Notes under the pieces: generated by a model
What the model saw: the letters and a program-made list of their open reading frames with translations, nothing else
What the model was told of the DNA's origin: nothing
Database searches by the model: none
Shown here: positions 52,441 through 60,162 of the stretch, one piece after another
Layout of the letters: every line of letters starts with the position of its first letter
Position numbering within the stretch: the first letter of the stretch is position 1
Translations under genes and position numbers: made by a program
Assembly: GCA_965221625.1 (NCBI GenBank)
Contig: OZ244903.1
Coordinates: 62,001-126,000, forward strand
DNA length: 64,000 nt
Direction of reading: 5' to 3'
DNA from: Bin127 sp965221625
GTDB lineage: Bacteria; Chloroflexota; Dehalococcoidia; Lucifugimonadales; Lucifugimonadaceae

Positions 52441-53421
52441 CTAATTGCGCAACCGGAATTGCACCGTATCAAGCGGAACTCTGCAACGCTTAAGTATCAA
52501 GCGGCTGACATTCAACGCGTCCTTGGCACTAAAGTTGCACTCCATCACCAGGCCATACGGTAGCCGTTTCGGGTTAGCGAACTCTCGACCATTCGCATGG
52601 CTGGGATTTCGGGCGATAAGATACCTAGACCCATTAGGCGTAAACTTCACCGGCAATCGTTCCATCGACAGGTGACCAGTTTCGAGCAACCATGTAGCTA
52701 TCTCGAGCGGCACGTTTGTCCAACGACTGGTTTCAATAGATTGGTTCGCGATACGGAGCTCGGCGACATTGCGACCCGACGGTAGGAATGACACATCGCC
52801 GATGCTGTGCCAATTTCGACCGGTGCGACCGCCTGCCACGCCGTCTTCGCTTGATGTATCAGTTAAGACTTGCTCAGGGGCAACCCCATGCGTATCAACC
52901 ATTGGTGGTTCGAAGGCCGGATGTGAAGCATTCAGTGGTTCGGAACCTGAACGAACGTTTCTTCGCCAAATTGTTAGTGATCCCAACGCAGTCGCGTGTA
53001 CGGGAGATTCGCTGACCATTAGGTCCATTACTTTTCTACCTTCAAGCGCGCCAGGCGTGAACACGGAGTACATTTCCCATCGGTCACCATTCGTTAACAC
53101 CATGTACTCAACACCTGCCGTGTTGGCGTAATTGAGGACTTGCATTATGTCAGACAGTTCCAACCGATGGCCTAATCTCTTCGCTTCGACCAAGGCAACA
53201 GGTCTGCCCTCCTTCAGCAACGCATAGTCCGCCCGCCCTGCTTGATTGGTGAACTCCAAATCCACTTGAGAAGGATCGCCAACATCCCATCCCAGCTCTC
53301 GGAGTAACGGATCGATTAGAACTTGCCGCGTACGGATTTCGTTACCCGATAGGTATTCCCTGTGCTCTGCGATCCTGCTACGAATCAGCTCGATCGTCTC
53401 GACAAGTTCGTTTAGTACCAT
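52441..53421 (-). CDS. Type I restriction R-subunit N-terminal-like (HSDR_N) nuclease
   Basis: 326 residues from ATG 53421. Residues about 25-130 resemble the N-terminal nuclease domain of HsdR: RTRQVLIDPLLRELGWD, then GRADYALLKEGRPVALVEAK, a PD-(D/E)XK triad (D65, E79, K81), and ANTAGVEYMVLTNGDRWEMY. Remaining residues have no motif I know. No helicase, M or S subunit is adjacent. The open frame upstream of 53421 is unsupported. It lies between genes for two ATPases of one peptide transporter. Confidence 0.78.
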   Translation of the reverse strand: MVLNELVETIELIRSRIAEHREYLSGNEIRTRQVLIDPLLRELGWDVGDPSQVDLEFTNQAGRADYALLKEGRPVALVEAKRLGHRLELSDIMQVLNYANTAGVEYMVLTNGDRWEMYSVFTPGALEGRKVMDLMVSESPVHATALGSLTIWRRNVRSGSEPLNASHPAFEPPMVDTHGVAPEQVLTDTSSEDGVAGGRTGRNWHSIGDVSFLPSGRNVAELRIANQSIETSRWTNVPLEIATWLLETGHLSMERLPVKFTPNGSRYLIARNPSHANGREFANPKRLPYGLVMECNFSAKDALNVSRLILKRCRVPLDTVQFRLRN

Positions 53422-53561
53422 CCCAATAGCTCGCGTTCCGTCGGTAAAACCGTCATTTAGCCATTCTAGCCGGATGCCACTTTCGGGCGCGCCCGATGGG
53501 CCCGACCTACGTCTCCCACCAAACTCGACCCACCCATAACCCCTTACTCGCACAAGTTGAA

Positions 53562-54563
53562 TTAACCGCCCACGCGCCCCTTTTCCCAGCAGGCGGTGAC
53601 GTGGTCGGGCTCTACCTCTTCTAAGGTGGGATCCTCGAAGGTGCAACGATTGATGGCGTAGCCGCAGCGAGGGTGGAATGCGCAACCGGAGGGCAACATC
53701 GTGGGATCGGGTACGTCGCCCGGGATCTGCGTTAGCTTGCCCGACTCGCGGCGTGCGTTGAGCCGAGGCACGGAACCGAGCAACCCCACAGTGTATGGAT
53801 GTTTGGGCATGCCATAAAGGTTTACAGACGGACCCATCTCGCGTATCTTGCCGGCATACATCACGCATACGCGGTCGGCGTAGCGCGCGACGACCCCGAG
53901 ATTGTGAGTGATCATCAAGAGCGCGGTCCCCAAACGTTCTGTCAACTCCTTCATCAGCTCCAAGATCTGCGCTTGGATCGTTACGTCGAGAGCCGTCGTC
54001 GCCTCGTCGGCAATCAGTAGACGCGGGTTGCAGCTGAGCGCAATTGCGATCATGACGCGTTGACGCTGCCCGCCACTCAACATGTGAGGATAGTCCCGAA
54101 GCCGCGCCGAGGCGTCGGGAATGCCGACCATATCCATTAACTCCGATGCTCTAGCCGTCGCCTGCCGACGTGTCATTCCGAGGTGCTCTTGTAGCGGCTC
54201 CACGATTTGACGCTCGATCGAAAGCACCGGGTTCAACGACGTCAGTGGCTCTTGGAAAATCATCCCGATTTGAGCACCGCGAACGTGGCGCATCTGTCGA
54301 TCGTCATACTTCAGCAGATCAATGCCTTCGAACAGGACTTCACCTGCAACGATGCGTCCCGGGGGATCGGGAACCAACCGCACTACCGAAAGTGCCGCAA
54401 CGCTTTTACCGCAACCGGATTCGCCGACCAATCCAACGGTCTCGCCTTCATCGATATGCAGGTTGACGCCGTCGACTGCGCGTATGACACCAAACTCAGT
54501 GTGAAACTCCGTCACCAATCCACGCACATCCAAAAGGTGCGAATTTGATCGCGATTGGGCCAT
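53562..54563 (-). CDS. Dipeptide/oligopeptide ABC transporter ATPase, DppD/OppD type (pair 1)
   Basis: 333 residues from ATG 54563. Walker A GESGCGKSV, LSGGQRQRVMIAIAL and LLIADEPTTALD. The C-terminus carries CAFHPRCGYAINRC...C, the conserved cysteine cluster, which in the M. tuberculosis transporter holds an iron-sulfur cluster. Likely partner of the OppF-like protein at 51175. Confidence 0.92.
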   Translation of the reverse strand: MAQSRSNSHLLDVRGLVTEFHTEFGVIRAVDGVNLHIDEGETVGLVGESGCGKSVAALSVVRLVPDPPGRIVAGEVLFEGIDLLKYDDRQMRHVRGAQIGMIFQEPLTSLNPVLSIERQIVEPLQEHLGMTRRQATARASELMDMVGIPDASARLRDYPHMLSGGQRQRVMIAIALSCNPRLLIADEATTALDVTIQAQILELMKELTERLGTALLMITHNLGVVARYADRVCVMYAGKIREMGPSVNLYGMPKHPYTVGLLGSVPRLNARRESGKLTQIPGDVPDPTMLPSGCAFHPRCGYAINRCTFEDPTLEEVEPDHVTACWEKGRVGG

Positions 54564-54747
54564 GGTCGATTTCAACTACGGGACGGCAAGACTCAAAGCG
54601 ATTCTACGTATCCGATTGTTGAACCGGATTGTCAACGCTATCGCTCTCGACCTTTCCCGTACGCTTGAGTAGCAATTTACGGTTGGTCGCGTCGCTAGCT
54701 CGCGGGGCGATGGGCGACGCTCCCAATGTATCCTTGAATCTGGACGT

Positions 54748-54821
54748 TCCCGGGTCGTCTAATGGTAGGACAGGGGACTTTGAATCCTCTAATCCAGGTT
54801 CGAATCCTGGCTCGGGAGCCA
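54748..54821 (+). tRNA. trnQ: tRNA-Gln (anticodon TTG)
   Basis: 74 bases including an encoded CCA. Acceptor stem TCCCGGG/CTCGGGA (one G-T pair), D-arm around TAATGGTAGG, anticodon stem-loop GGGGA-CTTTGAA-TCCTC with anticodon TTG, and T-arm CCAGG-TTCGAAT-CCTGG. Discriminator G as in bacterial tRNA-Gln. Lies alone between two minus-strand ABC ATPase genes. Confidence 0.95.
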
Positions 54822-54850
54822 TCTTCCACCAAGTCCATCAATCGAAAAGA

Positions 54851-54870
54851 CGCGTGCCAGTTGACACGCG
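54851..54870 (+). terminator. Hairpin after tRNA-Gln
   Basis: CGCGTG (54851-54856) pairs with CACGCG (54865-54870) around an eight-base loop, 30 bases after the tRNA. Followed by CCTTCGTATT without a good T-run, so a weak terminator at best. Confidence 0.3.
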
Positions 54871-54901
54871 CCTTCGTATTCGTGTATTTCGCGAGAGTGC
54901 T

Positions 54902-56041
54902 TTAGTTCATCGACGCCAGACGGGCACGCTCTTCCTCGGACTTACGTATCTCCGCCTCTTCGTCGTAGATCGATGCCTGCAATGCCTCGTCGGTTGCCAT
55001 GCTCCAAGGCGTCTCGACCACCCAGTGGTTGGCTTCCTTCTCGACCAATGGCGGACGCTCATTTGCGTACGCGTGAGATTGATCGACCTCAATCGGCGTC
55101 CTAGTCATGAATACGTCGCCGGGCGGAGGGTCAATTGGCGAAACAACCTCACCAGGCAGGATTATCTCGTCGCGCCGGACGTCGGGGTGCGACGGCAACG
55201 CTGCGGAGATCAACGCATTCGTGTAGAGGTGCATCGGGTTGTTGAAGATCGCTTCAGTGTCGCCCATCTCCTGCACGACGCCGAGGTACATCACCGCCAT
55301 CTCATGGCACATGTAGCGAACCGTCGCTAGGTTGTGGGCCACTAGCAGGTAAGCGAGTCCGTGCTCATTCTGCAGGTCAACTAGCAGGTTCATGATCTGC
55401 GCACGAATCGAAACATCTAGTGCCGATACCGGCTCGTCCAAACAGATGAGTTTAGGGTTCAAGGCCAAAGCCCGGGCGATTCCGATGCGCTGTCGTTGGC
55501 CACCCGAGAACTCGTGCGGGTAGAGGTTCATCTGATATGGGTTGAGTCCGACTTCCACCAAGAGGTCGGAAACCCGTTCCCGAATTTGACCTCGCGTCAT
55601 GGTCGTCGCAATCTCAAGCGGTTCGCCAACGATGGCTTGCACTCTCATGCGAGGGTTGAGCGACGACCAAGGGTCTTGGAAGACCGCTTGTACAGAGCGT
55701 CGAAATTCACGCTTTCCAGCGCGCGTCATGGTGGCGACGTCTTCGCCCTGCCAGTAGATGTGACCTTCAGTCGGCTCCTCAAGGCCCAATATCACCTTGA
55801 GCGTCGTCGTCTTGCCACATCCAGATTCGCCGACCAATCCGAATGTTTTGCCCTCACGAACGTCGAAGCTGACGTCGTCTATCGCCTTCAAGAAGCTCCT
55901 TTGACCGATACCGAGGAAACGTCCGCCGACGTCGAACCACTTCCGCAGGTGTCGTACCTGCAGTATCGAATCTTCGCTCCCTGACGCGCCTGGCGCATCC
56001 GGAATCTCGACCGGCATTCTCTGTTCTGTCGCTGTCGCCAT
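54902..56041 (-). CDS. Dipeptide/oligopeptide ABC transporter ATPase, DppF/OppF type (pair 2)
   Basis: 379 residues from ATG 56041 (GAGGA upstream). Walker A GESGCGKTT, FSGGQRQRIGIARAL, LICLDEPVSALD. In the C-terminal domain the expected Cys cluster is missing: the segment reads GDVFMTRTPIEVDQSHAY. A 40-residue charged tail follows. 48 bases downstream of its OppD-like partner. Confidence 0.9.
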   Translation of the reverse strand: MATATEQRMPVEIPDAPGASGSEDSILQVRHLRKWFDVGGRFLGIGQRSFLKAIDDVSFDVREGKTFGLVGESGCGKTTTLKVILGLEEPTEGHIYWQGEDVATMTRAGKREFRRSVQAVFQDPWSSLNPRMRVQAIVGEPLEIATTMTRGQIRERVSDLLVEVGLNPYQMNLYPHEFSGGQRQRIGIARALALNPKLICLDEPVSALDVSIRAQIMNLLVDLQNEHGLAYLLVAHNLATVRYMCHEMAVMYLGVVQEMGDTEAIFNNPMHLYTNALISAALPSHPDVRRDEIILPGEVVSPIDPPPGDVFMTRTPIEVDQSHAYANERPPLVEKEANHWVVETPWSMATDEALQASIYDEEAEIRKSEEERARLASMN

Positions 56042-56089
56042 CTATCTAAATCCTCAAGACTTCATTCGCTTGAACCATCACGTTCAATT

Positions 56090-57199
56090 TCATCCGTAAG
56101 AGACCAAATGCTTGTATTTGTCGAAATCAGCGACCGAAGCTCGGGAGAGCTGCACCATGTGTCCGGGTTCGACCTCCACCAATTCAGGGCGCACCATGGC
56201 GTCCTCTTCTTCGTACTCCAACGGCGAACGCGGTGCAAATGCGTCTCCCTCTGGGAGGTTGTAGAGCAACGGCGGTTGACCTTCAATCTGCGGCAAGCGG
56301 CCGGTCTTCTCCTCCAGTTTCGGCACTGAGTTAATCAACGCCTTGGTGTATTCGTGCTTCGGCGAGTTGAAGATCGTACGGACATCGGCTGATTCCACAA
56401 TGCGCCCGGCATACATGACCGCAACTCGGTCACACATCTTGGCGACGATACCGAAGTCGTGGGTGATGAAGATGATGCCGACGCCGGCTTCCCGTTGGAT
56501 CTGGCGCAGCAATCTCAAGTACGCGGCTTGAATGGTGACGTCGAGCGAGGTCGTCGGTTCATCAGCGATGATGATGTCTGGGCTGGTCGAGATGCCGATT
56601 GCTCCGACAACTCGCTGGCGCATTCCGCCGGAGAGTTGGTGCGGGTAGTCCTTCGCCCGCATTTCAGGTGCCGGGATGCGAACCTTCCGCAATGCATCCA
56701 CGATCGAGTCCCAGAGTTCCTTGCCTCGGAACTTTTGGTGGATGCGAATCGCTTCGCCTACCTGATTTTCGACCGTGAAAACGGGATTGAGTGCCGTCAT
56801 TGGGTCCTGCAAGATCATTGAGACCTCGCCGCCGCGCACCTGCGTCATCTCTCGCTCGGAGAGATCCAAAAGGTTCCTGCCATTGAGAACAACTTCTCCT
56901 CCGACGATGTGTCCTGGAGGCGATGGCACCAATCTCATGATTGAAAGCGCGGTAACCGACTTGCCTGAACCAGACTCACCAACTACGCCTAGAGTCTCGC
57001 CGCGCCGGACTGAGTAGTCCACGCCGTCCACAGCCTTCACCGTGCCCCAACGGGTCGCAAAGTGAGTCTGAAGGTTCTTGACGTCAAGCACAATCTCCGA
57101 AGTCATACTTGACGGACCGAACCCGTCGCTGTCGACCTCTGCCGCATCCTCAAGGATGTGCTCACGCTCTTCAGTCGTAGCTGTTGACATCGCTACCAT
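56090..57199 (-). CDS. Dipeptide/oligopeptide ABC transporter ATPase, DppD/OppD type (pair 2)
   Basis: 369 residues from ATG 57199. Walker A GESGSGKSV, LSGGMRQRVVGAIGI and IIIADEPTTSLD. The C-terminal domain reads GDAFAPRSPLEYEEEDAM, so the PRCP cysteine and those after it are replaced. An acidic N-terminal extension of about 35 residues precedes the ATPase fold. The 246 bases upstream hold no gene I can support; permease genes are not in the window. Confidence 0.9.
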   Translation of the reverse strand: MVAMSTATTEEREHILEDAAEVDSDGFGPSSMTSEIVLDVKNLQTHFATRWGTVKAVDGVDYSVRRGETLGVVGESGSGKSVTALSIMRLVPSPPGHIVGGEVVLNGRNLLDLSEREMTQVRGGEVSMILQDPMTALNPVFTVENQVGEAIRIHQKFRGKELWDSIVDALRKVRIPAPEMRAKDYPHQLSGGMRQRVVGAIGISTSPDIIIADEPTTSLDVTIQAAYLRLLRQIQREAGVGIIFITHDFGIVAKMCDRVAVMYAGRIVESADVRTIFNSPKHEYTKALINSVPKLEEKTGRLPQIEGQPPLLYNLPEGDAFAPRSPLEYEEEDAMVRPELVEVEPGHMVQLSRASVADFDKYKHLVSYG

Positions 57200-57445
57200 A
57201 TCTATCTTTCTCCGTAGCTTCGTCGCCGTTCGCTTCGCCTAACCGCTGGTTGGGATTGTTTGCTCCCGTCGGCGGCAATCCGTTTATCTTCCGCTTGAAT
57301 CGATCCTGAAACTCTGTAGTTCAAACCTCGTTGCGTCGCACCTTGCACAGAACGCCGACAAGCGTGTTGGCGCGCTAGTGTATGCACATTATCAGATATT
57401 CACGCCCAACGCAAAATCCCACCAGAACTCGTCGCGCGGCTCTAG

Positions 57446-58828
57446 TTACGATACGCCCAGCTCTTCGCTCAAGGTCGCCAGCGATCTGTCCAGCACATCG
57501 ACGATGTAATCGACCTCGTCCTGATCGACCACCAACGGCGGACACAGCGCAATCACGTCGCCGGCGCGGAAGGAAACCAAGCCATTGTCGTAGAGCAACG
57601 ACGGCAAACGCTTTGCCAATCCGGCCGATAGCGGGAATGGAGTCTTGCTATCACGGTCCTGCACTAACTCGACGGCGGCGAGAAGACCTAAACCGCCGCG
57701 CACGTCGCCGACAATCCGATAGTCTCGCAACCTTTGCAGCTTGTCGTATAGGTATTCGCCCATCCGGCGACTGTTGCCTGGCAGATCCTCTTCCTCGAAG
57801 ATGTCGAGATTAGCCAATGCCGCGGCGGCACTGACAGGATGGCCGCCGAACGTTACCAGATGGCGGAATGTTTCATCTGGGCCGCCGGAGAAGGCGTCCG
57901 CAATCTTCTTCGTAGCAATCGCCGCGCCCAATGGGAGATATCCGCTCGTCAAGGACTTCGCAACCGTCGTGATGTCCGGCTCGACATCCCAATTCATCGG
58001 CGCGAAGTATTCGCCCGTGCGACCGAATCCGGTGATCACTTCGTCGGCGATCAGCACGACGTCGTAGGTGTCGGCGATCTCACGTAACCGTTGCCAATAC
58101 TCCGCTGGAGGAATATGAATACCAGCAGCAGCGGAAATCGGTTCAGCGATGATCGCAGCAATCGAATCAGGCCCGGCGTGTTTAATCGCCACCTCAAACT
58201 CGTTTGCACACCGAATCGCCACGTCCACCGGGTCGCCGTCGTAGGGCAGACGATATGAATCCCAGTTGACGACGTGAATCGTGCCGGGCATTTCAGGACC
58301 ACAAGGATCGGCTGCCGGGCTTCGTCCCAGGCTGACCGCCATTGCGGTTGCGCCGTGGTACGAATAGCGGCGCGACAACACCTTGAATGCGCCCGGTTTG
58401 CCGCTCAGCGACTGGTACTTCTTGGCCATTTTCACAGCCGTCTCGACAGCCTCAGACCCACCGGAGAGGAAGAATACCCTTGCATCCTTGTCGTGATAGA
58501 GATTGGCGACGCGCCCGGCCAACTCGATTTGGGATGGTGTAGCGGCATTGGCAGGAGGGGTTTCGATGCCAATCATCTGCTCTTGTATGGCGTCCGCAAT
58601 CTTACGCCGGCCGTATCCTGCAGCCTTGTACCAAAGTCCACCCATGGCATCCAAGACGCGATTGCCCTCGACGTCGGTAACCCATGCGCCTTCGCCGTGG
58701 ACGAAAATCTTCAGCTTGCCGCGCCAGTCTTCGACTTGCTGGGCGTGCATGAAAAGATGGTCGCCCGCGATGCCTTGCAACTCCTCAATCCGCTCACCCG
58801 TAATCGGCCCTTCAGTCGTCAACGTCAT
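57446..58828 (-). CDS. Class III (omega) aminotransferase, PLP-dependent
   Basis: 460 residues. The cofactor Lys is in TTVAKSLTSGYLPLGA, with the class III signature VVLIADEVITGFGRTG upstream and FFLSGGSEAVETAVKMAKKY for the phosphate group. Transfers an omega- or alpha-amino group, e.g. from beta-alanine, putrescine or similar, onto pyruvate or 2-oxoglutarate. GGGAG before ATG 58828. The neighbouring peptide ABC ATPases may belong to the same nutrient route, but this is inference. Confidence 0.92.
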   Translation of the reverse strand: MTLTTEGPITGERIEELQGIAGDHLFMHAQQVEDWRGKLKIFVHGEGAWVTDVEGNRVLDAMGGLWYKAAGYGRRKIADAIQEQMIGIETPPANAATPSQIELAGRVANLYHDKDARVFFLSGGSEAVETAVKMAKKYQSLSGKPGAFKVLSRRYSYHGATAMAVSLGRSPAADPCGPEMPGTIHVVNWDSYRLPYDGDPVDVAIRCANEFEVAIKHAGPDSIAAIIAEPISAAAGIHIPPAEYWQRLREIADTYDVVLIADEVITGFGRTGEYFAPMNWDVEPDITTVAKSLTSGYLPLGAAIATKKIADAFSGGPDETFRHLVTFGGHPVSAAAALANLDIFEEEDLPGNSRRMGEYLYDKLQRLRDYRIVGDVRGGLGLLAAVELVQDRDSKTPFPLSAGLAKRLPSLLYDNGLVSFRAGDVIALCPPLVVDQDEVDYIVDVLDRSLATLSEELGVS

Positions 58829-59018
58829 GTCGAGTTGCTCCCTTTTGAACGTCCAGTTCCAAACTCAGGCACGTAATCCAATCATTCTAATCCCAAACGC
58901 CTCACGTCACCGATTGGTTGACGTTGCAAGGTTTCCGTAACTGTGTCCAACAACGGGCAGATCGAGGCGAAAAAAGAGGTCAGTGTCGTACCAATGCAAG
59001 CCACGCGCGCGATTTCGG

Positions 59019-59024
59019 TATAAT
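59019..59024 (+). promoter_or_regulatory. -10 element of the cysH leader
   Basis: Perfect TATAAT at 59019-59024. No good -35. Transcription would begin near 59031, that is at or just before the GTG-ATG that opens the small leader ORF, so the leader peptide would be translated from a leaderless or nearly leaderless mRNA. Confidence 0.55.
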
Positions 59025-59033
59025 TCAGGGGTG

Positions 59034-59090
59034 ATGTCCGATGCGCTTGAACGCCTCTCCGGCGACTACTGTTCTTGTATTTGCCCCTGA
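59034..59090 (+). CDS. Cysteine-codon leader peptide of cysH
   Basis: An 18-residue ORF, MSDALERLSGDYCSCICP, from ATG 59034 (an in-frame GTG at 59031) to TGA 59088-59090. Three Cys codons (59070-59072, 59076-59078, 59082-59084) are clustered immediately before the stop, far above chance for this amino acid. It lies between a -10 box and an intrinsic terminator ahead of an assimilatory APS reductase gene. This is the layout of a ribosome-mediated attenuator that senses charged tRNA-Cys. Too short for standard gene callers; no experimental support. Confidence 0.65.
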   Translation: MSDALERLSGDYCSCICP

Positions 59091-59185
59091 GCAGGGGTTG
59101 GACATCACATCTCACAGAGACAGTCTCGCAGTACGAGGCTGACACGCCTAAACCCCCGCGCATGCAACCGCAGGGGTATTTTTTT
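59084..59185 (+). promoter_or_regulatory. Transcription attenuator between the leader peptide and cysH
   Basis: Terminator: ACCCCCGCG (59152-59160) pairs with CGCAGGGGT (59169-59177, one C-A mismatch), then T7 at 59179-59185. Competing elements: CCCCT 59084-59088 with AGGGG 59093-59097, overlapping the last Cys codon and the stop, and GGGGTT 59094-59099 with AACCCC 59151-59156, which would break the terminator. An outer stem GTGATGTCC 59031-59039 with GGACATCAC 59100-59108 is also perfect. A ribosome stalled on the Cys codons would cover 59084-59088 and free GGGGTT to form the antiterminator. Confidence 0.65.
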
Positions 59186-59233
59186 GCCAAATCCTCCCGA
59201 AACTGAAACCCGAAACTGGAGCCCACGCCGAAA

Positions 59234-60037
59234 TTGAATCCCATAGCCGCAACACCAACCGTCGCTGACGATTTGGCGGTTGGCTCCAAGTGCGCCAACG
59301 AACAAGAACGGGTCCTTGATCGCTTCACTGACGAAGGGTTGAGCGAAGTCAACTCCCGTCTCGAGAACGCTCACCCGTCAGAGATTCTCCGCTGGGTCGA
59401 CGACACTTTCGGAGATCGCGCCATCCAGATGTCTTCATTTGGCATTGAGGGCATGGCGATTTGGGACATGTATTGGAAGCAGAACCCCAAGGCTCGGTTG
59501 GCTACTCTCGACACGATGCGCCTGTTCGAAGAGTCTTACGATCTGATGGACCGCATCGCACGTCGATACAGTACCGAGATTGAGGTCCACTATCCGGACA
59601 TCCGAGAAGTCGGGCGCATGATCCGTCAACACGGCATGAACCTCTTCTACAAAGGCGTCGAGAATCGCAAACTCTGTTGCAACATACGCAAAGTCAATCC
59701 GCTAAACAAAGCTCTCGACGAAGCCGATGCTTGGATTACCGGGCTGCGTCGCGACCAAGGGATGAAGCGGTCCGAGATCGCGATTGTCGAAAAGGACTTC
59801 GCTCACGACGCTTACAAGATCAACCCCATCGCCAACTGGACACCCGAACAGATCCGCGAGTACGTCGACGAACACAAGGTTCCTTACAACATCCTGCACG
59901 ACAAGGGATTTCCGAGCATCGGATGCGCACCTTGCACCCGTGCGGTGAAACCGGGTGACGACGAGCGCTCCGGAAGATGGTGGTGGGAAGCCGATCCCGA
60001 CGCCAAAGAGTGCGGAATCCACACGACCAACGCCTAG
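59234..60037 (+). CDS. cysH: Assimilatory adenylyl-sulfate (APS) reductase
   Basis: 267 residues from TTG 59234 (GGAG 12 bases upstream, so the start is not certain). The PP-loop is degenerate as usual. The two Cys pairs KLCCNIRKVNPL and IGCAPCTRAV bind the [4Fe-4S] cluster that marks APS reductases rather than PAPS reductases. The catalytic Cys is in the C-terminal KECGIHTTNA. Reduces APS to sulfite for cysteine synthesis. Preceded by the putative cysteine-responsive attenuator. Confidence 0.94.
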   Translation: MNPIAATPTVADDLAVGSKCANEQERVLDRFTDEGLSEVNSRLENAHPSEILRWVDDTFGDRAIQMSSFGIEGMAIWDMYWKQNPKARLATLDTMRLFEESYDLMDRIARRYSTEIEVHYPDIREVGRMIRQHGMNLFYKGVENRKLCCNIRKVNPLNKALDEADAWITGLRRDQGMKRSEIAIVEKDFAHDAYKINPIANWTPEQIREYVDEHKVPYNILHDKGFPSIGCAPCTRAVKPGDDERSGRWWWEADPDAKECGIHTTNA

Positions 60038-60162
60038 GCGCGTCCGTTCAGTCGCTAGTTGACGCGCGAGTTTCGGGCACTTTCGCAACCGGTGCCACAC
60101 GTAGTGTGGATGGCTCACTAATGGTGCGCGCCAAACCCAAAATGTTAGTGCCGACAGTTGGG

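Noticed and set aside
53422..53868. N-terminal extension of the HsdR-like gene
   Set aside because: No homology, Arg/Gly/Ser-rich shadow sequence overlapping the 3' end of the OppD-like gene.
59031..59185. SAM-type riboswitch upstream of cysH
   Set aside because: None of the conserved SAM-I/IV core elements is present, while a Cys-codon ORF and competing stems explain the region better.
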